A stretch of 64,000 nt of DNA. It comes from Fen-330 sp050008465 (GTDB lineage Bacteria; Acidobacteriota; Terriglobia; Bryobacterales; Bryobacteraceae). Location: the NCBI GenBank assembly GCA_050008465.1, contig JBEKMO010000013.1:1-64000 (forward strand), read 5' to 3'. Numbering within the stretch: position 1 is the first letter of the stretch; each line of letters starts with the position of its first letter. A program made the position numbers and the translations under genes. Below the pieces are notes generated by a model. The model worked only from the letters and a program-made list of their open reading frames with translations, ran no database searches and was not told the origin of the DNA. Below, piece after piece: positions 40,513 to 51,612 of this stretch.

Positions 40513-41216
40513 GCGACTATTTGAGCGGCGTCGTGGCGAGGGCCTGGCATCTGGAGCCGGCGGTGCGCCCGGTCATACCGTCGATGTTCGAGAGTCCGGC
40601 CGCCGGTGGACTGGTGGAAGCCGAGGTTGTAACGGAAGCCCCAAGTTTGCGCGCGGCGAGCCGGCAGCCGATGTCCGCCGAGCGCGACGAGCATCGGAGT
40701 GTCGAGAATGCAGCTCCGGAGGTTTCGCCGGCCTCGATTCAAGAAGTACGCGTGGAGCATGAGACGGTGCGCGAGCTGCGCGTGGAAGGCGCGCGAAGCG
40801 ATTCGCCGGGCCCGGAAATCAGGCGCGAGATCGTCGAGCACGCGACGCATTCGGTGACGGAGCGGCTGACGCGGGAACTGCGGGAAACCGAGTTGCGCGA
40901 GTTGGTGATCGAGGCTCCGGCGCCTCCGGGCGCGCCCGTGCCGCGCGAAAGCCGGGAAACGGCGGGTATGGCCACGCCGGCGGCGCCGCGTACGCCCGCA
41001 CCCGCTCCCGGCCATGTTCCGGCCACCCGGCCGGCCAGTCTGCCGCGCCGGGAAGAGCCGGTGGAGCAGGAAGCGGCGGTACAAGTCACCATCGGGCGGG
41101 TGGAGGTGCGGGCGGTGTTTCCACCAGCCCCTCCGGCCGCGCCCCCGAAGCCGCGCCCCGCGCCGGTGATGCCGCTTGAAGAGTACCTGAAACAGGGCAA
41201 TCGGAGAGGGCGATGA
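40509..41216 (+). CDS. Disordered eCIS linker protein with terminal short motifs
   Basis: The GTG at 40509 overlaps the previous stop; the product has 235 aa. Only its ends look ordered. The N-terminus SDYLSGVVARAWHLEPAVRP and the C-terminus VQVTIGRVEVRAVF followed by VMPLEEYLKQ are motifs I recognise from the protein that precedes Pvc16 genes in many eCIS loci. The middle is charged and then proline/alanine-rich. The motifs suggest docking sites for two partners, perhaps cap and baseplate or ATPase. The function is unknown. It overlaps the DUF4255 gene by four bases. Confidence 0.65.
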   Translation: MSDYLSGVVARAWHLEPAVRPVIPSMFESPAAGGLVEAEVVTEAPSLRAASRQPMSAERDEHRSVENAAPEVSPASIQEVRVEHETVRELRVEGARSDSPGPEIRREIVEHATHSVTERLTRELRETELRELVIEAPAPPGAPVPRESRETAGMATPAAPRTPAPAPGHVPATRPASLPRREEPVEQEAAVQVTIGRVEVRAVFPPAPPAAPPKPRPAPVMPLEEYLKQGNRRGR

Positions 41217-42519
41217 GCAACGGCCTCGGAATCGCGGCGGTGACGGCCGTGTTGAAGAACATTCTGAATAACGGTATCACGGAAGCGAATCTCGCCGCGA
41301 TTGTGGGCAGCAACGTGACCATCAGCTCGCTGCCGCCGGATCGCGTTCCGCTGACGGGCGCGACAGACCCCAATCAGCTCAACATGTTCCTGTACCAGAC
41401 CAGCTACAACCAGGGTTGGAGGAATGCCGCGCTGCCTTCGTTCAACGCGCCGGGGGACCGCATCTCGAATCCGCCGCTGGCGCTGGACTTGCACTACATC
41501 CTGAGCGCCTACGGGGCGCAGGATTTCTATCCGGAGATCATTCTGGGCTACGGAATGCAGGCGCTGCACGAGAATGCGGTGCTGACGCGCGGCGGAATCG
41601 CGGCCGCGCTCTCGCCGCCTCTACCTCCGGGGCAGCCGAAGGAGTTGCTGAATTCGAAGCTGGCGGAGCAGGTGGAGCAGATCACGGTTACGCCGGAATC
41701 GTTGACCACGGAGGAAATCTCGCGGCTGTGGACGGCGTTGGGGGCGCACTACCGGCCGTCGGCGGCATACAAAGTGACGGTTGTGCTGGTGCAGCCGACC
41801 CGGTCCACTACCGGGGCGCTTCCGGTGGCCGCGCGGACGCTTGCATCGATGCCGTTCCCTCAAATTGTGATCGAGAAGATTATCGCGGATACGGGCGACG
41901 GCACTCCCATCCTGCCCACCAGCACACTGCTGATCCAGGGGCAGAATCTGCGCGATACCGACACGCGGCTATCGATTGGGGGGATGGAGTTTATTCCCGA
42001 TCCGAAGAAGGTCACGGCGACCCAGATCACGTTCCCTTTGCCGGGCCCGCTGCCGGCCGGGTTTTACGCCGGAATTCTGGGCGTGCAGGTGGTGCACGAC
42101 GTGCCAATGGGGTCGCCCGCGGCGGCGCACGCGATCTTCAAGTCCGCCGCGTTTGCCATGGTGTTGCGCCCGGCGATTACGGCGACGGCGGAGAACGTGG
42201 TGAGCACCGTGATCGACGGCGTAACGTATCAAAGCGGCGACATCAAAGTGACCTTTACTCCGAACGTGGGTCGCTCGCAGGATGCGCTGCTGTTGCTCAA
42301 CGAATACAATCCGCCGTCGAACCGGACGGCGCGCGCCCATACCTTCCCCGCGCCGCCTGACAACGGCATTGCGGCGCCGGGAACGCCCGATACCGCGACG
42401 ATTCAGTTTCCGTTCAAGAACGTCGTGCCCGGGACGTACCTGGTGCGGGTGCAGATCGATGGCGCGGAGAGCGCGATCACGATGGCGGCGGGCATCTACA
42501 CGAATCCGCAAGTAACGAT

Positions 42520-42523
<4 letters not shown>
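41213..42523 (+). CDS. Pvc16/DUF4255 family tail-terminator (cap) protein
   Basis: The 436-aa protein has an N-terminal DUF4255/Pvc16 domain (residues 1 to about 200): AAVTAVLKNILNN, RVPLTGATDPNQLNMFLYQ, ALDLHYILSAYG and LGYGMQALHENAVL. In Afp and PVC, Afp16 caps the sheath-tube end and fixes its length. The C-terminal half (about residues 215-436) contains two Ig/IPT-like beta domains not present in the smaller Afp16, with STLLIQGQNL and YQSGDIKVTFTPNVG. It lies between the linker protein and the ATPase, with four-base overlaps on both sides. Confidence 0.85.
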
Positions 42524-44384
<1,861 letters not shown>

Positions 44385-44388
<4 letters not shown>

Positions 44389-44621
44389 AGCGCATTCAAC
44401 TCCATGTCGGCGAGCTGGTGCTGCACGGGTTTCCGGCGAGCGAGCGGTATCGCATCGCGGAGTCGATGGCGGCCGAGCTGGGCCGGCTGCTGAGCGAGCG
44501 GGGATCGCCCGCGGGAGCCCGGTCGCGCGAGGAGATTCGCGCCGGACAGTTTGAGGCTCGCACGGGGGATGTCGGCGCGCAAGTGGCGCGAGCCGTCTAC
44601 AGAGGCTTGGAGAATGGCTGA
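44385..44621 (+). CDS. Small conserved eCIS protein of unknown function
   Basis: The GTG at 44385 overlaps the ATPase stop (GTGA) and is nine bases after GGAGG, better placed than the ATG at 44376. The 78-aa product starts VKRIQLHVGELVLHGF and continues as an amphipathic helix (RYRIAESMAAELGRLL) and a polar tail. Proteins with a start such as IxLxVxELVLxG are frequent between AAA+ and DUF4157 genes in eCIS loci. It could be a chaperone or adaptor for the giant protein, whose start it overlaps by eight bases. Confidence 0.65.
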
Positions 44622-47600
44622 GCGCTCCGCTATCCTGGCCGTGCCGGACAACGCCGCCGAGCCGGGGCGCCAGGCACCCCCTCAGCCCGAGGTGGACGAG
44701 GAGCGGGCGGCTCCGGAACAATTCGAGGTCGCGCGCGTGCCGTTGTTCGGCGGCGCCGGCGTCGATGACGACGATGCGGAACGAGCCCGGCAAACCGCCC
44801 GCCTGATTCGCGAGATCGGGCCCGCACTGGGCCTGGACCCGCACAAACTGCGCATCGTGGTGAACGATGCGGCGGCGGCGGCGACTGGCACGCGAAGGGC
44901 GGCGGGTCTCGAGTTGCACGGCGTCATTCAGCTTTATCCCCGGTTCGATCCGAAGACAGTGGAGGGACGCTATCTCCTGGGGCACGAACTGGCGCACGCC
45001 GCGCAACGGGGATTGACGGGCGCCGATGCGGATGTGGATCTCACGGAGCTCGAAGCGGAAGAGGTGGGCCGGGCGGTAGCGCGCGGAGAGGAATTCGAAG
45101 CGCCCGCGATGCGGCTGGGAGGAGGGGAGCCGGCTGCCGCCGACACCGACGTCAAGGGGTCGCTGGAAGACACCGTCAAGGTAACCAGGAAGCGCGAGAT
45201 CGACCGAATCAAGAAGGCGCTGAAGCATATCTTCTGGATATCGGACGCCGACATCGACAAAGCCCTGCTGACGCTGACGGAGATGGACTTCTTCACGGCG
45301 CGCGCGGTGGTGCGAAGCCTGGAGCCCAAAGAACGCTACTGGCTGGTGGACAACATCGATTCCCACCACTATAAGCGCTTCCGGGCGGAGATTTTCGCCT
45401 GCTATGCGGCGCTTACGCCCGCCGAGCTCGGCAAGTTCGATGAACGCCTGCTGATCAAGATGGATCTGCACGAGCTCACGCCGGAAGAGCATTTCGCGGC
45501 GTTGTACGTCGTGCAGCACCTGAAGGCGGAGGCCCTCGCCAAACTGCAGGATTCCCCGAACGGGCCGGCCATCAAGGCGGTCGTCGCGAACAAGCCGGAG
45601 TTGGAGGACCTGGAGAAGCAGCGCGAAGCCAAGGCCCAGAAGGAGGAAGAGCAGAAGCAACAGGCGGAAGGCCAGGACAAGGCGGCGATCGAAGGCGACC
45701 AGCAGCTCCAGGAGGATATTCAGGCGATCAAGGATCGCATGAGCGATTTCTTCATCTCCGACGCCAAGGCGCTGGCGGCGCTCGACCGGGCGGCGAAGTA
45801 CAACCGGCAACCGGATAAGATGCAGGCGCTGGCGCACGCGCTGGACGACGGAGCTCTCGACACGCTCATCAACGAGCTGCCCGTTAAAGCGCTGTTTGAA
45901 GAGATCCACAAGGAGACGGACAAGGCCGGAAAGCCGCAGCCGGAAGTCCCCCGGCGCAAAGCGTTCCTGATGCTGCTCAGCAACCGGCCGGCCTACAAAA
46001 ACGTGGAGAAGGCCGAGGAGTTGACCAGCCTCGGGCTGCTTGACTGGGCCGTTACGGACGAAGACGCGTACCTGGCGTTCCAGCTCATCAAGTCGGTTCC
46101 GCCAAAGAGCCGGGAATCGTTCATGCTCGCCGACGACGGAGAACGCTGGAAGAAGACCCTCAGCGAAATGACACCGGAAATGCGCCATTCCGAATCGCTG
46201 AACTTCTACGGCGGCGGCAAAGGGAAGATGGACAAAGCGTCCATCGAAGCCCCACTGTTGGATGGAAGCTTGTGGGTGGCGGAGCGGCTTTCCGAGCTGG
46301 ACGGACGCATCCGCATGGCGATCGCGGCCGGCGATCATGAGTTCGTCTTTGAGGAATCCCGCAGGAAGAAGGCGCATAAGGAACCCGGCCTGAAGCCGGT
46401 GGTCGATAAGTACCGGCTTTACGATCCCGCGGCTCTCGGCCCGGACGGGAAGCCCGCGCCCAGAACCGAATACAGCGGGGAGTTGCTGAAGGGCACGTCG
46501 TTCTGGGAAGAAGGCCCGTTTGCCACGGCGGCTACCATCGGGCGGGGACTCAGCCTGGCAGGAACACTCACTAAGACGTACTCCGGGGGCGGGGCCAAGC
46601 ACCTGAGCGTGGGACGAATCCAGGAGCTCATGGGCGGCGACGTGGTCGGCGCGCGCTTCAAGAGCGACGAAGAGGTGCAGGCAGAGGAGAAGAAGACCGG
46701 CAAGTCGCTTGGCGGCGGCAACTTCCTGGACAAAGTCGAGATCGATTTGTCCGCCGGCCTGATCAAGCTGGAAGCCAAGGTTCTCTCGCTGGCATCGCTT
46801 CGGTACTTCTTCGGGGACACGCTGATCCAATCGGGCGAAGGGCGGCTGGAAGACGTCAGCGTGCGAGCGGGATATCCGAAGTCGGGCGCCAAGGCGTACT
46901 TCATGCAGGTGAGGGTGGGGAATATCACGCTGAAGGATATTCTCTTGACGTCCACGGACTCCATCACCGCCGTGAACGCGGCGGCGATCGAAGACGCGCG
47001 GCTCTATTCCGCCTCCGAGCACGTCGACACCGACAAACAGAACGAGCAAAACACGGACAACTGGTTTGAGTGGATCCTGGCCCGTACGCCCATTTTCAGC
47101 CGGCTGCTGGGGCTGGTGCGGCTGGGCGTCAACTACTTCAACGACGATCTGACGAAGGCGTTTTCGCAAACGGCCGAGTTTGGGGTTTCGGCGAAATCGA
47201 TCGTGCTCACCGGCGTGACGATGAGCAACGGGGAGCATATCGAATCGATCGAGCTGGGGCGCGCCAGAATCGGCAAGGGCGAGCAGATCGACGGTTACCG
47301 GAGCGCGCTGGAGGCGTCGCTCGCAACCTTCCCGAACCGGATCAAGGCCGAGGAGGCGGCGGTGGCACAGGCGACCGTACCGGAGGACAAGGCGGCGCAT
47401 CAGAGGTCTCTGGAGCGGCTCAACGAGCAAAAGGCCAGGGTCGAGAAGGAACTGGCCCAGGTCAAAGCGGATCAGGCCCGCATCGCCAAACTGGAAGCGC
47501 GGAAGAAAGCCGGCACGCTCACGGGCGACGAGGAGAGAGAGCTTGCCAATCTGAAGCGCGGCGGCACCGCGCTCGATATTGAGACGGTCACGCTGAAAGG

Positions 47601-50600
47601 GATCAGCGGGCGCGCCGCGGCGGGCGATCTGAGTTTGAGAAATGTCCACGGGCAAGGCAGGCTGTCGCAGTTCGTGGAGGGCTCCGATGCCCGCCCGTTC
47701 CTCAAGTCGCAGGAAGCCGCCAGCACGCTTTCGGTAGATATCGGCGACATTAAGGCGAAGGACCTGGCGCTGAAGAAATCGCCGCCATCCGCGGAGACGC
47801 TGGAGCGGAAGATCAAAAGCATCCAGGACAAGCTCGGCGATCATGCCCCGGACTTCCGTACCGCGGAGAAACTCGCCAAGCTGAAGCAACTGCTCCAGGA
47901 CGTCACGGACTACGAGAAGTTCGCGAAGCGGGGCGCCGCGAACCTGGAACCAGACGAACGGGACCGATTCGCCGAACTTCGCAAGAAGCTCTACGAAGAA
48001 ACTGCGCGGGCGGTCGGCGAAATCGATATCGAAGGCGCCAGCATCGACCTCGATTTCACGGGCGGGCTGAGCTCGCTGGCCGATTTGCGGAAGACGTTGA
48101 AGAGCGCCAGCCTGAGCGGGAAGTCGGTCAATCTGAAGGATGTCACGATCCCCGGCACGGGATTCCACGCGGACGCGGTTTCCGCGACCGGGCCGAGGCT
48201 GACCATCACGCCCGGAGACGAAACCAAGGTTGGGTTCAGCGCCGCGGAGATTATCGCGACGGGGCTGCGGTTGCAGAGAACCCGCGAGGATTTAGAGGAA
48301 CAAGTCCGGCAGTTGAGTGACCAGACGCTCTCACCTGCCAAGCAGCAGCGGCTGGCCAAGATTCAGGACGCGTTGGCGGATCTGGATCGGCTGACGGCCC
48401 GGGCGGAAGAGGACGAACGCGCGCTCAAGGCGGCCAAGGGAACGCTCGGTGAAGCCAAGGCACAGCAGAAAGTCGATGCCGATAAGCAGGCGTTTTTGAA
48501 GTGGCAGGACCGGCTGGTGGCGCAGCGCGTCTCCGTGAAGTCGTTGGACGTCAGCGCCAAGGTCGTCGGGAATCTGCTCTCCGACGAATTCGACAGCGAC
48601 GATCTGTCGGCCGGCATCACCGGGAAGTTCGCGGAGGCGGAGGTGACCGGAGCCGAAGCCGGACCGGTTTCCGCCAAGGCAGCGAAGATCACGGGAGCCG
48701 AAGGGACGGTCCAATATCAGCCCGACAAGATCGAGATTACCGACTTCAGGGTGGCTGCGGTGGAGGTCACCGGGCTGAGGTATTCGGGCGGTCTGAAGGA
48801 GATCGCTTCGAGCGAGGTGACAACCCTCACGGGGATCCGGGCCAAGGCCACGATTGCGTATGAGAAGGGTCCCAGCGGTGATGTTCTCGCCACTACGGCC
48901 AGCATCGAAAGCCTGAGGATCGACTCGATCGCGGCGCAAAATCTGCACTACGAGGATTCGTCCGGCAAACAAAAGCTGACGGTGGACGTGCCCTCGGGCT
49001 CGCTCCATGGCGTGGCGCTCACGGATTTCAGCGTCACCATCCCGGACGATCCGGATGGCGAGATGGCCTACACCGGCAAGCTGGATGTGAAGGCCGTCGA
49101 GAAATTCAAAATTCTGGCCCAGGTGCAGGGCGGGCTCATGGCCAAGGGGACCATCGATGCATCCAACCTCAAAGTCGATTTCCTCAAGGATGGCGAGCAG
49201 ACCATCAACATCGGCGAGTTGGACGTAAGCGAGGGCGAGGTTCAAAAGGACGGCACACGAGCCAAGTTCAAGGTCACCAAGCTATCCGGGGAGGTGAAGC
49301 GCAAGAAAGACGGCACCACGGAATTTGCGATTCCCATTGAGAATCCCATTGAGAAGATTGAAGTGGCTTCGCTGAGGTGGAAATCGGCCGACCGCTCGAT
49401 CGTCGCCAACCAGCCTGTGGTGCTGTCCGGCATTTCCGTCACCGGGTCGATGCACCAAAACCAAGCGACCAAGGACAAGGAAGTCGATCAGGTCCAGATC
49501 ACGAAACTGCACGTCAACAGTGTGACAGGCAACGATCTGACCTACACCGATGGCGATACGACTTTCAGAATCACCAAGGACGACCCGGCGCAAAAAGATC
49601 CGGCCACGGCGCTGCGGATCGACGGCATCGACCTGGTGGGGCTGACCTGGAAGCCGCACCAGAAGATCACCATCGAAAACCTGGACGTGCCTCACATGGC
49701 GGCGTCCTTCGCCGCGGAGGTGAAGAGCTCCGGCATCACGGCGGGCGGAGTGGTCAAGGCCGATGGCATCCACCTGAAGCTGCTCAGGGGCGGCAAGCTG
49801 GTAGCCAAGGTAGACGACCTGAACGCCCAGATTCACGGGAAGGCGGGCGGCGCCGACTTTAAGGCATCGGTGGCGCACATGAAGACGGCGGTGTCGGCGG
49901 ATGGCGACACAGTAACGCTGGATCCGCTCACGATCCAATCGATTTCCGTGACCCACTTCGCGTTTTCCACGCCGGACGTTGAAATCGACTTGCCAGAGGG
50001 CGCCGGCGACGTGACCTTCCACGACCTGGACGCCAAGATCACAGTCAACCTGAATCCGACGCCGAAGCCGGGCTCGGTCCCGCCGGGAACGTCCAAACCG
50101 CCGCTGGTGAAGAGCATCGTGGTCGACAGCCTGGTCATCCCGACCACCACGGGCACCGGCTTCACCATCACGCTGCCGTCGCTCGGCGGGTTGAAGCTGA
50201 GCGTGGCCAAAGGCACCGATTTCAAGCTCGGCAAGCTCGAGCTGCTGGGGCCAACGAAAGGCGGCCCGTTCACGATCGAGAACAAGTCCGGGGTCTGGAA
50301 CACGCTGGGCAAGGTCGTGCTCACCGATGCCGACATTCAGAAGTTAGGGTTCGAGGTCGCGGGGTCGGTCAAGGGCAGCGGAAAGTTGCATGCGGAAGGC
50401 GGGTCCCTGGAGTTTACGGCGGCGGGCAAGAAGATCGACGTCAACCGGGTGACAGTGGAGGAATTGGAGGCGGTTGCCGGCTCCGGTACGTTCAAGATTA
50501 CTCGCGGAACGGGCGCTTCGGCATTCCCGGGGGCCGCGGCGGGGGCGGGCGCGGAACTGAAGGGGATTCACGTCAGCGAAAAGGGCGACGTGGCGGTGGA

Positions 50601-51612
50601 CGAGGTAAGCGCGACCGGGCTGACCTACGACGATCCGTCCTCCGGGCTGCATCTGGACTTCCACAAGATCACGCTGCCGAAGGGCGTCAAGAAGGAATCC
50701 GGCAAGCCGGTGCACATCCCTCACGTGGATCTGAACGAGGCGACCTTCAGCCTGGATGTCGCCAAACTGAGCGGCGGCGGGAGCGGAAGCAGCGGGACTT
50801 CCCTCGCACCGTCCGATTACGACTTCTTAGACAAGCTTACTGGTCACGTCAACTCGCACGTCGTGGTCGATTTGGTTAATGTTCCGATTTACGGCACGCT
50901 GCATCGGGACATTCCCTTCCTGGTGGACATTAATCGCGGGGCGATCAATTATGAGCGGATTCAGAGCAATTTCCCATTCCCGATCAGCAGCAAGCTGAAA
51001 TTCGACTTTGACAAGGGTACCGGAGTCTGGCAGGTCCGACAGAGCGGTGAGGCCACGTTTGAGACCACCGTTCCAGCGGCGGAACGAGAGGCGGCGAAGA
51101 AGCAGAAGACCATTCGGCTGGCTGTCCTGGTGAACGGACATTCCGTGACGCCTCCCGTGACAACCGGCGGTCCCATCCTCACCGATCTTGTAATCCAGGA
51201 TGTGGATGTTCTCTTGAGGATGGATGCTCCCGCCGACATCAAGCTCGGGTCGGGCGGCGCGAGCGGCACGATCAATCTGCACTCGGTGGGGAAGAAGGGG
51301 GCTCTGGAATTCACGGCACGGGCGCCGGGCCGCATTTCAGACGCTGCCGGTATTGCCTTGCACCTGAGCAACCTGGAAGCTTCGGTCAGCAAGCTCAAGC
51401 TGGGCGGGGCAAAGCTCGATGCCGCCTCGATCGCGATCGACGAAGTGACGGACACGCAGATGCACTTCACGCAAACCTCGCGGACTGAAGCCGCCCCCGG
51501 AATTTTGAGTGGAAGAATCGTACAGGGAAGCGCGGATAACATCGATCTCGATTTAGGCGGCGGCGCGGGAACTCCGACGCCCACTCCGGGTCCAAAGAAA
51601 GGCACGCCATGA
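44614..51612 (+). CDS. Giant eCIS-core (DUF4157-like) protein with coiled coils and long beta-repeat array
   Basis: ATG 44614 overlaps the previous stop; the product has 2332 aa. The N-terminus has the eCIS-core pattern: FEVARVPLF, LGLDPHKLRIVVND and YLLGHELAHAAQRG, with HELAH at 124-128. Residues about 180-620 are helical with a coiled coil near 330-375. From about 690 beta-rich units alternate with coiled coils near 905-990, 1065-1145 and 1225-1300. From about 1320 to 2290 it is nearly all short beta strands in repeated patterns (ITGxx, IxxLxVxxL, VTGLxY) resembling AsmA-like or lipid-transfer-type grooves. No signal peptide or membrane segment is seen. It could be an effector, a particle-associated fibre, or a lumen protein. 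I know of no described homologue of this architecture. Confidence 0.85.
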   Translation: MAERSAILAVPDNAAEPGRQAPPQPEVDEERAAPEQFEVARVPLFGGAGVDDDDAERARQTARLIREIGPALGLDPHKLRIVVNDAAAAATGTRRAAGLELHGVIQLYPRFDPKTVEGRYLLGHELAHAAQRGLTGADADVDLTELEAEEVGRAVARGEEFEAPAMRLGGGEPAAADTDVKGSLEDTVKVTRKREIDRIKKALKHIFWISDADIDKALLTLTEMDFFTARAVVRSLEPKERYWLVDNIDSHHYKRFRAEIFACYAALTPAELGKFDERLLIKMDLHELTPEEHFAALYVVQHLKAEALAKLQDSPNGPAIKAVVANKPELEDLEKQREAKAQKEEEQKQQAEGQDKAAIEGDQQLQEDIQAIKDRMSDFFISDAKALAALDRAAKYNRQPDKMQALAHALDDGALDTLINELPVKALFEEIHKETDKAGKPQPEVPRRKAFLMLLSNRPAYKNVEKAEELTSLGLLDWAVTDEDAYLAFQLIKSVPPKSRESFMLADDGERWKKTLSEMTPEMRHSESLNFYGGGKGKMDKASIEAPLLDGSLWVAERLSELDGRIRMAIAAGDHEFVFEESRRKKAHKEPGLKPVVDKYRLYDPAALGPDGKPAPRTEYSGELLKGTSFWEEGPFATAATIGRGLSLAGTLTKTYSGGGAKHLSVGRIQELMGGDVVGARFKSDEEVQAEEKKTGKSLGGGNFLDKVEIDLSAGLIKLEAKVLSLASLRYFFGDTLIQSGEGRLEDVSVRAGYPKSGAKAYFMQVRVGNITLKDILLTSTDSITAVNAAAIEDARLYSASEHVDTDKQNEQNTDNWFEWILARTPIFSRLLGLVRLGVNYFNDDLTKAFSQTAEFGVSAKSIVLTGVTMSNGEHIESIELGRARIGKGEQIDGYRSALEASLATFPNRIKAEEAAVAQATVPEDKAAHQRSLERLNEQKARVEKELAQVKADQARIAKLEARKKAGTLTGDEERELANLKRGGTALDIETVTLKGISGRAAAGDLSLRNVHGQGRLSQFVEGSDARPFLKSQEAASTLSVDIGDIKAKDLALKKSPPSAETLERKIKSIQDKLGDHAPDFRTAEKLAKLKQLLQDVTDYEKFAKRGAANLEPDERDRFAELRKKLYEETARAVGEIDIEGASIDLDFTGGLSSLADLRKTLKSASLSGKSVNLKDVTIPGTGFHADAVSATGPRLTITPGDETKVGFSAAEIIATGLRLQRTREDLEEQVRQLSDQTLSPAKQQRLAKIQDALADLDRLTARAEEDERALKAAKGTLGEAKAQQKVDADKQAFLKWQDRLVAQRVSVKSLDVSAKVVGNLLSDEFDSDDLSAGITGKFAEAEVTGAEAGPVSAKAAKITGAEGTVQYQPDKIEITDFRVAAVEVTGLRYSGGLKEIASSEVTTLTGIRAKATIAYEKGPSGDVLATTASIESLRIDSIAAQNLHYEDSSGKQKLTVDVPSGSLHGVALTDFSVTIPDDPDGEMAYTGKLDVKAVEKFKILAQVQGGLMAKGTIDASNLKVDFLKDGEQTINIGELDVSEGEVQKDGTRAKFKVTKLSGEVKRKKDGTTEFAIPIENPIEKIEVASLRWKSADRSIVANQPVVLSGISVTGSMHQNQATKDKEVDQVQITKLHVNSVTGNDLTYTDGDTTFRITKDDPAQKDPATALRIDGIDLVGLTWKPHQKITIENLDVPHMAASFAAEVKSSGITAGGVVKADGIHLKLLRGGKLVAKVDDLNAQIHGKAGGADFKASVAHMKTAVSADGDTVTLDPLTIQSISVTHFAFSTPDVEIDLPEGAGDVTFHDLDAKITVNLNPTPKPGSVPPGTSKPPLVKSIVVDSLVIPTTTGTGFTITLPSLGGLKLSVAKGTDFKLGKLELLGPTKGGPFTIENKSGVWNTLGKVVLTDADIQKLGFEVAGSVKGSGKLHAEGGSLEFTAAGKKIDVNRVTVEELEAVAGSGTFKITRGTGASAFPGAAAGAGAELKGIHVSEKGDVAVDEVSATGLTYDDPSSGLHLDFHKITLPKGVKKESGKPVHIPHVDLNEATFSLDVAKLSGGGSGSSGTSLAPSDYDFLDKLTGHVNSHVVVDLVNVPIYGTLHRDIPFLVDINRGAINYERIQSNFPFPISSKLKFDFDKGTGVWQVRQSGEATFETTVPAAEREAAKKQKTIRLAVLVNGHSVTPPVTTGGPILTDLVIQDVDVLLRMDAPADIKLGSGGASGTINLHSVGKKGALEFTARAPGRISDAAGIALHLSNLEASVSKLKLGGAKLDAASIAIDEVTDTQMHFTQTSRTEAAPGILSGRIVQGSADNIDLDLGGGAGTPTPTPGPKKGTP

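Noticed and set aside
44614..51612. Giant protein as a tape-measure protein
   Set aside because: Tape measures are mostly helical and often contain hydrophobic segments. This protein is mainly beta in its C-terminal half and has an eCIS-core HExxH start. Not excluded, but not supported.
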